NCBI RefSeq assembly: GCF_900106755.1
Contig: NZ_FNNN01000018.1
Location: 1-64,000 of the forward strand
DNA: 64,000 nt
Source of the DNA: Bacteroides faecis MAJ27
GTDB taxonomy: Bacteria; Bacteroidota; Bacteroidia; Bacteroidales; Bacteroidaceae
Direction: 5' to 3'
Shown: positions 1 through 8,440 of the stretch, one piece after another
How positions within the stretch are numbered: position 1 is the first letter of the stretch
How the letters are laid out: each line of letters opens with the position of its first letter
The notes under the pieces: generated by a model
Database searches by the model: none
Told to the model about the DNA's origin: nothing
Seen by the model: the letters and a program-made list of their open reading frames with translations, nothing else
Made by a program: the position numbers and the translations under genes

Positions 1-132
1 CAGTTTAGAGGAGTCAGAGATAAGGCATTTTTTTTATACAGACTTACTAAGTTATATGCATAAAATGAAAATCCCTCAGGTTTTTACATTGATCCCTTTT
101 TTGTCTTTCAAGCAAGACTGAAACAATAAAAA

Positions 133-164
133 AAGTCCTACAATACGTTGATATTGTAGGACTT
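133..164 (-). terminator. Strong hairpin terminator
   Basis: A perfect 13-bp stem (133-145 with 152-164, loop 146-151) is followed on the minus strand by a run of seven T. It would end transcription of the three-gene operon at 386-3886. It could equally be the original terminator of the tRNA-Lys, displaced by element integration, because it lies about 35 bp beyond a tRNA-3'-end-like sequence at 200-213. The rest of 1-385 holds no convincing gene. Confidence 0.75.
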
Positions 165-199
165 GTCTCTTTTTTGTCACCGTTTGGCTTTGTTCTTAT

Positions 200-213
200 G
201 TGATCCGCTTGGG
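200..213. repeat. Possible attachment-site repeat (tRNA 3' end copy)
   Basis: GTGATCCGCTTGGG matches GTGATCCGCCTGGG at 13937-13950, the 3' end of the tRNA-Lys gene, at 13 of 14 positions and in the same orientation. Fourteen bases is a usual size for Bacteroides tRNA attachment cores. If real, the mobilizable element spans about 200-13950. The match is short and imperfect, so this is a suggestion. Confidence 0.4.
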
Positions 214-385
214 ATTCTCCTTGCAGAGTTACCATGCTGATATTTAAAACTTTATATTTCTGGCTTCAAGCATATCCCATGAATTATCCCACTAATTTGC
301 TACGTGCTTTTGCGGTAGTTTGCTCATGGAGAATACTGAAAGCAAAGATAAGTACTTTCTAGTGATTATGTAGAAAAATGCATCG

Positions 386-1432
386 TTATTTTTCTTCTTT
401 AAAAAAAAGCTGATAATAATATAGACCTGATGCATTATCATATCCTCTTTTTATCATCTGATTATCCCCATGAATATATATATGAAAGTTTTCATCCAGT
501 TTAACTACGCTTTTTAAACCCTTTACCTGTTTATTTACAGCATTTTCAGATATTTCAAAATTATCTTCAATTGATATTTCTCTTTTCTGCTCGTAAGATT
601 CTTTATATTTATTAAAGCTATCTATTATTTTTTGATCTCCAATGACCTGTTTCGAAAAATCTTCTAAAGTGAAGCTATTGTTCTCTTTAAAATATTTGAC
701 TGTATTATTTAATAATTCAGCTTGTTCTACTTTTGATATTTCGAATTCATTTGGAATTTGCTTTGTAACAAAGTTTTTAGATAATGATAGTAATGCTTTT
801 GTATTATGATAATCATTTGACAATTTGTCTAAATGCAAGAAGCTATTAATCCAATATTTTGCTTCATTTTTTTTATTAGTATTATCTATAACAGAAACCA
901 CATATCCATTGTCTTTATCTATATTATAAATCAAGCATCCTTTATCTAATTTATTTATATTAATACCTTTGCCACATTCTATTGCAAAATTTTCTTTATC
1001 AGAATATACTTCCAAGAACGTTTCTTTATTTTCTGATTTGAATATTCCAATGGCATCTGTGTTTATGTTCTCAACCTCACAATTGGTAAAATAGGCAACA
1101 TAAAATTCACCACTTTTTATATTAGGATGCGTAGATAATTCATATAGAAATTTGGCTAGCAATTGTGATTGTTCCAATATACAAGAACGATTTTGAAATA
1201 TATTTGATACATAGTTGTACACTTCGTTGAGTTCAAGATTTGAGGTATGATGGAATTTGTACAAATCATCGTACTTAAATGAGGATATAAAATATTTAAG
1301 CAAGATAGAAGAAGTGTTTTCTGTTAACTCCACCTTGTGTTTTGAGATTGTAATTCCATCATCATTGGATTTATTTCCTACCCAATGAATAACTAATGAA
1401 TCAAGATTTATGTCGTAATTATTTATTTCCAT
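386..1432 (-). CDS. Nucleoid-associated protein, NdpA/YejK-like
   Basis: This 348-residue protein resembles the 37-kDa nucleoid-associated family (NdpA/YejK). It opens with the family-like LDSLVIHWVGNK segment, has the expected middle region (residues about 95-150, KSGEFYVAYF), and ends with a basic, aromatic stretch. YejK-type proteins bind the nucleoid; their function is poorly understood. I chose the ATG at 1432-1430 because it follows the upstream stop (TAA at 1436-1434) by one base, which implies translational coupling; an in-frame ATG at 1450 is the alternative. It is the last gene of the operon and is followed by the hairpin at 133-164. It is cargo at the edge of a mobile element rather than a housekeeping copy. 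The family call is from memory of motifs and is moderately secure. Confidence 0.65.
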   Translation of the reverse strand: MEINNYDINLDSLVIHWVGNKSNDDGITISKHKVELTENTSSILLKYFISSFKYDDLYKFHHTSNLELNEVYNYVSNIFQNRSCILEQSQLLAKFLYELSTHPNIKSGEFYVAYFTNCEVENINTDAIGIFKSENKETFLEVYSDKENFAIECGKGININKLDKGCLIYNIDKDNGYVVSVIDNTNKKNEAKYWINSFLHLDKLSNDYHNTKALLSLSKNFVTKQIPNEFEISKVEQAELLNNTVKYFKENNSFTLEDFSKQVIGDQKIIDSFNKYKESYEQKREISIEDNFEISENAVNKQVKGLKSVVKLDENFHIYIHGDNQMIKRGYDNASGLYYYQLFFKEEK

Positions 1433-1433
1433 A

Positions 1434-2840
1434 TTATTTAAATATTTCATTCCATATACTCGGAAAATTCCATGTTGCAAAAATTATTAATGCGTATAAT
1501 ATCATTAATAATATATATATAATTATAGTAACTATAATTCGTGGATTTAAAGTCTTTCTGATATGATTTTTAAGCTCTTTTTTAGGTATTACTTCACTGG
1601 TACACTTGCACCAATGATTAAGTTCAACTCTTGAAAGAATAAGGTCAGAGGTGTCTATAATGGCTTGTGTTATTGCTGATGCAGTAAAGTATATTGCTAA
1701 TCCGCAAAAGATTATATTAATAATATTTTCATATCTCGATAGTTTTTCTATTTCCGTGAACTTTGTAAACATAGTAAAACCAATGAGAAGAATACCTGCA
1801 AGAACATCGCGTGTTAAATTGCCAAGTAGAGATCTTACTTTTGATGAATATAAATCAGATTGCGCCTTTAAATCTTTAAGAAGGTTAGTAAGCTCTTTTG
1901 CATATGCATCTCTTCTTTCAAGCATAACAAAATTATAGCGTTCTTTTGCTTGTTCAAAGGCGTTGTTGGCAACTATTGGTAATTCATTTAGTAATGGTTG
2001 CTCATAGTCAATGTCTAATGTTACTCTATCTAGAAAAAGTTTACGCTTAATATCAATTTTAGCAGAATCCCCATCTAAATAAATCCATTCTATGATTTCT
2101 TTTAATAATAATAGGAATTTAAGCGATAATTGAGTTTCCTCATTACATAGTGCAAGTTTTACTCTTTTTACTCCTTGTAGAATAACTGATTGCTCATTTA
2201 GTTCATTAACAAATGTACTACATAAAGTAATAGCTGAATTTCTCAAACAATAAGAGTAATACTTGTTTTTAGGATTTCTTTTTTCGACAAATGTTATTAA
2301 GTACTCATTTACATTGGAGCACAAATTGGAGTTATTGGGAATAACAACATGTTCTGCAACTATCTCATTGGATGGCAATAATGTAATGTTATTATCAAAT
2401 GATTCATTTATGTTATTTGTAATAAGAAGATTTGGTCCACCTGTTATTGTATCTAAATTATATACGATAATTTTTAATTTACAATAAGAGGTGACCTTTA
2501 AAGGGTTTATACTTTTTATCCAATCTTCAAAGTAATCAATACTGTAAAAGAATTGAATATCATAATCATCAATTCTTTTTAGATTTAATTTGTTTATTAT
2601 TATAATAAAATCACTTCCAGAGTAATCATCTATCTCTTCTATATCAATAGAATCAGTTTCTACGTTGATTTTTGGGGCTAATAAATAGTGATAATTCGTT
2701 AACTCATTACTTAGCTTTTGAATATCAGTTTGTAGCTCATTGTAATATCCAACATTAATTGTTAGATTACCCCATGATTCAACGAAACCTCCTTTGTGTG
2801 AAATAATTTCATCTAATATGTCAAATATTATGTCTAGCAT
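1434..2840 (-). CDS. Membrane protein of unknown function, middle gene of cassette
   Basis: I do not recognise this 468-residue protein. Residues 1-320 are soluble, rich in acidic residues and Asn, with a charged segment near 300-335 (ERYNFVMLERRDAYAKEL) that could form a coiled coil. Three hydrophobic helices follow: about 347-362 (LAGILLIGFTMFTKFT), 375-397 (IIFCGLAIYFTASAITQAII) and 436-456 (IIVTIIIYILLMILYALIIF). The layout is a large N-terminal domain with a C-terminal membrane anchor. Its ATG lies two bases after the stop of the 2843-3886 gene, and its own stop touches the next start, so the three proteins are probably made together. A membrane sensor or effector role is inference. Confidence 0.6.
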   Translation of the reverse strand: MLDIIFDILDEIISHKGGFVESWGNLTINVGYYNELQTDIQKLSNELTNYHYLLAPKINVETDSIDIEEIDDYSGSDFIIIINKLNLKRIDDYDIQFFYSIDYFEDWIKSINPLKVTSYCKLKIIVYNLDTITGGPNLLITNNINESFDNNITLLPSNEIVAEHVVIPNNSNLCSNVNEYLITFVEKRNPKNKYYSYCLRNSAITLCSTFVNELNEQSVILQGVKRVKLALCNEETQLSLKFLLLLKEIIEWIYLDGDSAKIDIKRKLFLDRVTLDIDYEQPLLNELPIVANNAFEQAKERYNFVMLERRDAYAKELTNLLKDLKAQSDLYSSKVRSLLGNLTRDVLAGILLIGFTMFTKFTEIEKLSRYENIINIIFCGLAIYFTASAITQAIIDTSDLILSRVELNHWCKCTSEVIPKKELKNHIRKTLNPRIIVTIIIYILLMILYALIIFATWNFPSIWNEIFK

Positions 2841-2842
2841 AT

Positions 2843-3886
2843 TTACAATGATATATCTTGAATGTCGTCTGTCTTTATTACTATATGATACATACCATCA
2901 CTTTGGTCGCGTTCTTTGGGTAATGTAAGATTGACTAGAGCAGGATCGCCAGTCCAAGACATAGTCAATCCTTCTGCTGTTATTTTTTTGTGTTTTAGAG
3001 TATTGTTGTCAAGTGCTTTTCTGCTTATTTTGTAGTTTTGCCCATAGATACCCAATTCTTGAAGAAACTCTTTAAATGATGCTTTTGCTCTACTTCTTCG
3101 TTCTTCATCTTCATCATATAATACTGTATCAATAAACTCATCAGAATTAAATATACTATGGCTAGTCAGATAATTAATTGCACGTTGTTTATAGTTAGCA
3201 GCTGTATCGATACTGTTTAGTAGTGATTTATTGAGGTTAGCCCATTGAGTTGCAGCACGCAAAGTTTTCTTTGTTAGATCAAATATGTCATCTTTTTCTG
3301 TTACAGCTAAGAAATTCTTGAAATACTTTTTTATAGAATCACTATTTCGCTCATACACTAAAGCCTCCCATGCATACACATCAGATATTGATATTAAAGC
3401 CATCTTTTGTATTGCTTTAGTGTCTTCAACAAAAGTATCTTTTATTCTTTTTAATGTTGCTCTATCATTGTTGACTTTATATTGATAAACTAGCCTGTTA
3501 TCTATTTTTATCAAAAAAATGAAACCGGGATTTTCTCGTATTTTTACTTGAGATACAATAAATACTCCATCAGATGTATTTCCTTTGTGCTGCTCCTTAA
3601 ATGATGATGTTAGTTTTTTGGACATTTTGATAAAGCTAGATTCATCTTCTATAATTGTTTTGCAAAAATTATATGTAGAAGAATTTGGCTTATCAGGAAA
3701 AATACATCTTATTCCTTGAGCAACATCAATTAGCCTTTTTTTAAAGAACTCGATTTGCTCGTTATTTAAACTCACTTGATTTAGATAAAGAGGTTTTGCA
3801 TCTTTTTCAATTATAATATGAAAAATGAACTGTACAATTTCTATTGATTCCTTGTCTTTTTCAGTTAAAACACTTTCTCTTTTCAT
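2843..3886 (-). CDS. Unknown protein, first gene of three-gene cassette (weak NdpA resemblance)
   Basis: This is a 347-residue soluble protein with no signal peptide or membrane segment. I do not recognise it with confidence. The pattern of residues about 15-130 (a hydrophobic start IVQFIFHIII, then a segment near residue 105 reading SDGVFIVSQVKI followed by FIFLIKIDN) resembles the layout of NdpA/YejK-type proteins, so it may be a distant paralogue of the third gene in the operon. The C-terminus is Thr/Asp-rich (LTMSWTGDPALVNLTLP). A promoter at 3988-4019 precedes it. It is the first gene of a unit with 2-bp and 1-bp gaps to the next two genes. Confidence 0.55.
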   Translation of the reverse strand: MKRESVLTEKDKESIEIVQFIFHIIIEKDAKPLYLNQVSLNNEQIEFFKKRLIDVAQGIRCIFPDKPNSSTYNFCKTIIEDESSFIKMSKKLTSSFKEQHKGNTSDGVFIVSQVKIRENPGFIFLIKIDNRLVYQYKVNNDRATLKRIKDTFVEDTKAIQKMALISISDVYAWEALVYERNSDSIKKYFKNFLAVTEKDDIFDLTKKTLRAATQWANLNKSLLNSIDTAANYKQRAINYLTSHSIFNSDEFIDTVLYDEDEERRSRAKASFKEFLQELGIYGQNYKISRKALDNNTLKHKKITAEGLTMSWTGDPALVNLTLPKERDQSDGMYHIVIKTDDIQDISL

Positions 3887-3987
3887 ATGGTCGTTTTTAT
3901 GTGAGCAATTATGTTCATTATAAATGAGAGTCTAATGCTTACAAGTTCCTATAGATGAATTACACAGCTCGTATTTACAATGTTTCA

Positions 3988-4019
3988 CAAATATAAGTTT
4001 TGTATCTATAAAAAACAAC
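3988..4019 (-). promoter_or_regulatory. Bacteroides-type promoter of the three-gene cassette
   Basis: On the minus strand GTTG (4019-4016) is followed after 20 bp by TATATTTG (3995-3988), a full match to the -7 consensus TAnnTTTG with a three-of-four -33 box. The start at 3886 lies about 100 bp downstream. The site lies after the stop of the 4080-4409 gene, so the cassette has its own promoter. Confidence 0.6.
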
Positions 4020-4079
4020 AGAATCGGACTTTTTTTGAAACAGTCATAATTTGATTCTTCATGTATCATAGAAAGTTAG

Positions 4080-4409
4080 TTAGTATTTTATAAACACTGT
4101 ATCATTGGGATAATTGCTGCTATATGGATTCTTGTTGAAATCTATGAAAATTTCTTTGTCCCAGATCTTCTGCCATAGTATTCTGCTAATTTTAGTTGCA
4201 TCACTAGGCAACATTTCTATTTCGCTATATTCAGTATTTGCCTCTTTTTTTAATTTACCCTCTTTCTTTGCTTCATTAAGAATATAGTGACATAGTCGTT
4301 TATAGGTAACTTCATTGTCTGATAAGTCAATGAAGTTAGAAATCTTATTCTTTAACTCTACGTCTGTATAAGATACAGCAAGAGGCGTTATACCATATTT
4401 ATGTATCAT
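4080..4409 (-). CDS. Small protein of unknown function
   Basis: A 109-residue protein with no family I recognise. It is soluble and mixed in charge (KEANTEYSEIEM, then FIDFNKNPYSSNYPNDT at the end), with no signal peptide, helix-turn-helix motif or metal-binding residues that I can see. A perfect -7 box, TATATTTG, lies on the minus strand at 4442-4435, about 25 bp before the ATG, without a good -33 partner. It sits between the mobilization genes and the three-gene cassette, with a separate promoter from the latter. The intergenic stretch 4410-4580 shows nothing else. Confidence 0.5.
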   Translation of the reverse strand: MIHKYGITPLAVSYTDVELKNKISNFIDLSDNEVTYKRLCHYILNEAKKEGKLKKEANTEYSEIEMLPSDATKISRILWQKIWDKEIFIDFNKNPYSSNYPNDTVFIKY

Positions 4410-4580
4410 TTCGTATATTTTTTAGTGTTCTCTACAAATATATATCATTGCTTTTATCTTTTTGTATAAAATCTAAAAATAATCAAGGCTATTACAACAT
4501 CTGTATGAGTTAGCTTCTATAAGAGGTTAACAGTTATTGTTGTAAGTGAGGTATTAAGTGTAAAGAGTTTATGATGCTGA

Positions 4581-5570
4581 TTAAATTATTCGCTTCAATT
4601 TCCTTTTTTTCTTTTTAGGCTTTTTATTTTGTTCTTCGGGACTATATGGTAAATCTGCTTTAGATGAAACAAGTGAGATAGACGAAGCAAGTACTTGATC
4701 CTCATCTTGATTTATAGAAGTATTACTTTCTTGTTTGGTCGTAATATAAGGAGTTATATTGAAAGTTACAGTGTCAGTTTTCTTGTTTTCAAAATTGATA
4801 GAAAACAAGTTTTCTTGGTTACTATCTAGGCTGATTTCTATTTTTCTTTCATTGGATTGGAATTCTTCTTTGTTCTTATCGCCAGTAAATTCTTGCTCTT
4901 GGACAGCAAGCTGTTCGGGTATAGAACAGTTTTTCATCGTATTGTAATAAAAGAACGATTCTATTTGTTGGCGGTTATAGTCGAATAGCTTATCAAACCC
5001 TTGCTCTGCCTGTTTAAACAAGTTCACACGGTTGAAACCTCCTGTTACTGTTCCTTTTTGAGTGTTTTTGTGGTTAGTAAGTGGTGACAACTTCTTTTTA
5101 TTCGATTGATCTTTCCGGCTTACAATCAAATGACAGTGCATATCCAGTTCATTATCTGAACGGTTACGATCAAAATGAATCTTCCCGTAAAACTTTATAT
5201 CCGAAGCGGATAGTTCTTTGTTGAAGTTAATGGCATATTCTGGGATAAACACCTCACGGATATAGCGTTTCATTGCTTCGACTTGTTCTTGTTCGGTGTT
5301 CCCCATTGCTCGAAGTTCCTTTTCTGATGGGCTGACATGGATAGCATAAAACTTAGCATCCGTCTTTAAGAACTGCCCGATATTGCTATCTATATCTTTT
5401 ATGACCTTAGATTTATAGATATTATCCTCTGTCAGATTAAAAAAGCCTTCGGTATAGATGCCCTTTTCTATCCTTTTTAAATCTTCGTGTTCCATGTAAT
5501 TAGCTAGTTGTCGGCAGCTTCCAGAATTATTATATGTTCCGTTTGATGGCGGAGCAAAGTCTATGTGCAT
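4581..5570 (-). CDS. Mobilization relaxase, BtgB/DUF5712-like
   Basis: This 329-residue protein is probably the relaxase that nicks the element's oriT and pilots the strand during transfer. The N-terminal 200 residues carry the recognisable part: an early FAPPSNGTYNNSGSCRQLA segment and a histidine cluster in LDMHCHLIVSRKDQ near residue 140, of the kind that coordinates metal in relaxases. The tail (about 230-329) is low in complexity and ends in a very basic run (KKPKKKKRKLKRII), likely DNA-binding. Four bases separate it from the upstream BfmA/BtgA-like gene, the order seen in mobilizable Bacteroides elements. No coupling protein or pore genes are present, so transfer depends on a helper. 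Confidence 0.7.
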   Translation of the reverse strand: MHIDFAPPSNGTYNNSGSCRQLANYMEHEDLKRIEKGIYTEGFFNLTEDNIYKSKVIKDIDSNIGQFLKTDAKFYAIHVSPSEKELRAMGNTEQEQVEAMKRYIREVFIPEYAINFNKELSASDIKFYGKIHFDRNRSDNELDMHCHLIVSRKDQSNKKKLSPLTNHKNTQKGTVTGGFNRVNLFKQAEQGFDKLFDYNRQQIESFFYYNTMKNCSIPEQLAVQEQEFTGDKNKEEFQSNERKIEISLDSNQENLFSINFENKKTDTVTFNITPYITTKQESNTSINQDEDQVLASSISLVSSKADLPYSPEEQNKKPKKKKRKLKRII

Positions 5571-5574
5571 GATC

Positions 5575-6159
5575 CTATGTATTTATCAGATTGATGATTT
5601 CGGCTTTTAGGCTCTCTTTTCGTTTGCTATCCATCACGCCACAAGCGGAAAGTTCTGAATAGAGTTGTATCAGGTGGAGTAGTTTTTTATAATCTCGTTG
5701 GTGTATTTGATAAAGTGCATTTATCTGTTTGGACTGATTGTTTATCACATCGGCATGATTACAGAACTGTTCACTTAGCTTTTTAAGCACGGCTGTTTGT
5801 CTCTCCTGACTGGCTTCCAGTTGAGAGAGAATAAGAGTTTCTAAAGTTTTACCGATAGCATCGAAACGTAAAGCGATAGAATTTGTAGCCCGTATCATGG
5901 GATTCAGTTGTTCTTCTTCATAGTGACGAATGAAGCGGATAATATTATCCTGCCTCTTATTTATTTTCGCCAGTTCTGATTTTACGGATTCAGGAGCTTC
6001 GGAAGGATTGATATGTGCCTTATCAATATACCCGAACGCCAACTTTACAACTTCACTCTTTTTCAGTGAATAGCGTTTGCATATCTTCTCTACCAAAGCT
6101 GCCGTTTCCTTGTCAATGGAAATGGTAGTGAATATCGTTTTTCGACTGCTGTTTGGCAT
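5575..6159 (-). CDS. BfmA/BtgA family mobilization protein
   Basis: This 194-residue protein looks like the accessory relaxosome subunit that pairs with BtgB-type relaxases. The N-terminus (residues about 8-50, TTISIDKETAALVEKICKRY, then KKSEVVKLAFGYID) has the ribbon-helix-helix pattern used to bind oriT. The remainder is helical and probably coiled coil, with many Gln, Glu and Leu residues (LSQLEASQERQTAVLKKL). It is directly downstream of the hairpin-rich 6247-6383 stretch, the expected oriT, and directly upstream of the relaxase. The family assignment is from memory and fits both sequence and context. Confidence 0.72.
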   Translation of the reverse strand: MPNSSRKTIFTTISIDKETAALVEKICKRYSLKKSEVVKLAFGYIDKAHINPSEAPESVKSELAKINKRQDNIIRFIRHYEEEQLNPMIRATNSIALRFDAIGKTLETLILSQLEASQERQTAVLKKLSEQFCNHADVINNQSKQINALYQIHQRDYKKLLHLIQLYSELSACGVMDSKRKESLKAEIINLINT

Positions 6160-6246
6160 AGTAATTACTTTTTTATAGAAATATGAGTGGATAAATACCT
6201 GATAATAAGCGTTGTAAAGAAAATACTTATTACAGGTGTCATTACT

Positions 6247-6383
6247 GCGTGTTCTTGTAACACGCTAAAGCCGAAGGCTTTGCCTCGCAGAGCAAGAGGA
6301 AAGAACAGGACTTGTCCAGTTCCCTCTTGCTCAATTTAGCGAAACGTGCGAAGCCGGAAGGCGTAGCTGTTTCAGCTAAATTG
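6247..6383. other. Candidate origin of transfer (oriT) with clustered hairpins
   Basis: The gene-free stretch 6160-6443, just upstream of the mobilization genes, is packed with inverted repeats. They are a 7-bp stem at 6247-6265; AAAGCC/GGCTTT at 6267-6281; a long imperfect hairpin at 6290-6332 (10-bp outer arms GAGCAAGAGG/CCTCTTGCTC plus inner GAAC-GGAC arms); TAGCTG/CAGCTA at 6364-6378; and CAATTTAGC (6332-6340) pairing with GCTAAATTG (6375-6383). Position and structure fit an oriT; the nick site cannot be named. Confidence 0.55.
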
Positions 6384-6443
6384 GGGTGGCAGCATAGAGA
6401 AATAGCCTAAACACAGGCTTCTTTCCTCTGCTACCTTTTGCTT

Positions 6444-6776
6444 TCAAGACTGATTCTCAAATTGATTAGCTTTTTCAAATTGTTTGTAGCTTTGAGAGTC
6501 GGCACGTTCACGAACAAAAGCCCGAATATCATTCGCTCGATAGTAAGTTTTCTTTCCAATGGTAAAGTAGGGTAGTTGTCCGCTTACCCTGTAACGTTGA
6601 AGCGTTCGGAAAGATACTTTCAATAGAAAGGCTAAATCCTGATTGTCGAGTATCTTTTCATTATCATCCAGTACCTTATCGGTGTTTATAAGAGATTTTA
6701 GGTTTTGCCCTATTTCAGTGAGTTTCTTAGATAACTTCACCATCCACTTTTCAAAGTCTTCGTTGTCAATATACAT
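6444..6776 (-). CDS. Helix-turn-helix protein (excisionase/MerR-like)
   Basis: A 110-residue DNA-binding protein. The helix-turn-helix lies at about 42-95: LDNQDLAFLLKVSFRTLQRY, then a wing with LPYFTIGKKTYYR and a final DIRAFVRER. This is the HTH_17/excisionase-like pattern common in Bacteroides mobile elements, where such proteins regulate excision or mobilization genes. The first 40 residues are helical. It lies on the other side of the presumed oriT from the mobilization genes and reads toward them, so it could control them. Two relatives are at 10602-10916 and 11250-11543. Confidence 0.75.
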   Translation of the reverse strand: MYIDNEDFEKWMVKLSKKLTEIGQNLKSLINTDKVLDDNEKILDNQDLAFLLKVSFRTLQRYRVSGQLPYFTIGKKTYYRANDIRAFVRERADSQSYKQFEKANQFENQS

Positions 6777-6857
6777 TTTGCTTCATTTTTAAGTTGAACA
6801 TTAAGATTTCCAATCGATTGATAAAGCAAAGTTCAGCAAACGGGCGCAAATAAATTA

Positions 6858-6880
6858 GGGGAGTAGATCATCTATTCCCC
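6858..6880. terminator. Inverted repeat between element genes
   Basis: GGGGAGTAGAT and ATCTATTCCCC (6858-6868 and 6870-6880) form an 11-bp stem with one G-T pair. It lies after the stop of the RteC-like gene (6906) and before the helix-turn-helix gene (start 6776), and could end transcription of the former or act as an operator for the latter. Confidence 0.4.
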
Positions 6881-6905
6881 CATAAATTATTGATAAACTA
6901 CTGAT

Positions 6906-7532
6906 TTACAAATACCCTCTATTTTTACTTTCTATCTTGATAGCGATTATTAATTCATTTAGAAACTCTGTCAGTTTTGTGGCTTTACGCTTAAAAACAT
7001 CATCCCTTTTCTTATATATGTCTGCAAATTTAAAGTTCATTCCTTTCTCAAACACCCGTGCCAGTTCTGAAAAATTTACAGAATTTCCAATCTTGTTTTT
7101 TACGGAGTGTGAATAAAATAAACCGCATATCAATTCCATTATATCAATCATATCAACATCATTAGCTAAATACACATCAGGGTCAAAACTATTCTCTGTG
7201 TTTATCGGAAATAAATCAGGGTTATCCAAGCGAAATTGTATCACCTTAAAAGTAGAATCCAATATACTTAATACCTTGATTATTAACAACCGGATTTCAA
7301 GTGAAGATTTATCATCCTTAATCTCTAGACGCATATTCAATTCTTTTACCTCTGTTACTGTGTAATTTATAGCAAAGCATAATAATATAATATTCTGTTC
7401 TTCCTGACAAAACAAAAGGAGTTGCCGTACAAAATCATCATAAGCCATTGATAATTCTATATGGCTAATCTCATTGCCATTAACAGAGCAAGAGAGTAGT
7501 TTGAATAACTTTGTTTCTAAGAAACGTTTCAC
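6906..7532 (-). CDS. Hypothetical protein, RteC-like C-terminus
   Basis: A 208-residue, largely helical protein with no signal peptide. The C-terminal 50 residues (ELARVFEKGMNFKFADIYKK, then RKATKLTEFLNELIIAIK) resemble the end of RteC-type proteins, which in CTnDOT-family elements activate excision genes. The N-terminal half shows no clear match. Residues about 120-150 contain an acidic stretch (DPDVYLANDVDMIDIMEL). It follows the methyltransferase by 39 bp on the same strand. Its place in a mobilizable element agrees with a regulatory role, but the similarity is limited and was judged by eye. Confidence 0.45.
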   Translation of the reverse strand: MKRFLETKLFKLLSCSVNGNEISHIELSMAYDDFVRQLLLFCQEEQNIILLCFAINYTVTEVKELNMRLEIKDDKSSLEIRLLIIKVLSILDSTFKVIQFRLDNPDLFPINTENSFDPDVYLANDVDMIDIMELICGLFYSHSVKNKIGNSVNFSELARVFEKGMNFKFADIYKKRDDVFKRKATKLTEFLNELIIAIKIESKNRGYL

Positions 7533-7571
7533 TTATACTTTAAATGGATAGGTTACATATAATCAAACATT

Positions 7572-8375
7572 TCACTTTTCTGCAACTATGAAAATTTCAC
7601 TGCTTGATGTGAAATTGTTCTTACCGAGTAAATCTCTATAAATTGTTATTTTGCGGAATCCGACCTTTTCTAATATGTCTGTTATTTCTTTCTCTGAATA
7701 ATATCTTTCCCAAATAATAAAATGTTTGATTATTCCTTCGAGTACCAAGTTATGTTGATATGCAAATACTTTGTTCTTAGGATAATGGAATGTTTGACTC
7801 AAAAGCAGATATTCATTTTCATCCCAGAAACCACCGTGAGGTGCGTATTCCCAATTTTTACTTTCTCGTCTGTCACTAATTATCCTTTCCGAGAAAACAT
7901 CAAAAATAAAAGTTCCGCCATTAGTAAGAGAGTGATATATATTATCCAGTAATCGATCACGGTCACTATCGGAATGAGTTCCCATATCACAATAGATCAT
8001 GGTTATAGTATCGTAATTGCCATTGGGGTAATCATTAATGTAGTCATTCAGAATGTATTTTATTCCATTCCGTTTTCTTTTAGCATACTCTATTGAAGAC
8101 TTATTAAAGTCAATACCTGTTACAATATAATTTGCATCTGCAAAAAGTGACGTATATAATCCCGGTCCACATCCCAAATCAAGTAAATGACTTTTAGGTT
8201 TTGAATGTTTAAGAACAAAATTCACTATCTTTAAAACAGATTCTTGCCTTCGGCTAGCTTCATCAGACTGAAAATCGAGATGTTTTTTTAATATTTGCTG
8301 CTGAATATAAGGATCAGTCCAAATATTATGATTGGACTTTTCAAATAGAACTGGTTTTTTGTTGATGATTCTCAT
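7572..8375 (-). CDS. Class I SAM-dependent methyltransferase
   Basis: A 267-residue protein of the Rossmann methyltransferase type. Motif I is clear near residues 63-75 (HLLDLGCGPGLYTSLFA), followed by the acidic end of strand 2 (VTGIDFNKSSIEYAKRK) and motif III-like TITMIYCDMGTHSD near 130. No substrate motif such as NPPY is visible, so a small-molecule target is more likely than DNA. It is cargo in the mobile element. A perfect -7 box (TATGTTTG, minus strand 8448-8441) lies about 65 bp before the start, so it probably has its own promoter. Confidence 0.75.
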   Translation of the reverse strand: MRIINKKPVLFEKSNHNIWTDPYIQQQILKKHLDFQSDEASRRQESVLKIVNFVLKHSKPKSHLLDLGCGPGLYTSLFADANYIVTGIDFNKSSIEYAKRKRNGIKYILNDYINDYPNGNYDTITMIYCDMGTHSDSDRDRLLDNIYHSLTNGGTFIFDVFSERIISDRRESKNWEYAPHGGFWDENEYLLLSQTFHYPKNKVFAYQHNLVLEGIIKHFIIWERYYSEKEITDILEKVGFRKITIYRDLLGKNNFTSSSEIFIVAEK

Positions 8376-8440
8376 TTGTATTTTGAATATTTGTTATTTT
8401 AAAAATCCCATAATAGGATAAGAAATACAACTATCCGTTA

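Noticed and set aside
47..235. 62-residue open frame on the minus strand near the left edge
   Set aside because: It runs across the hairpin terminator and the tRNA-tail-like sequence, has no promoter and reads like a chance frame over tRNA-end sequence.
1651..2487. Two plus-strand open frames of 95 and 74 residues inside the membrane-protein gene
   Set aside because: They are antisense shadows of the longer gene and have no promoter or recognisable domain.
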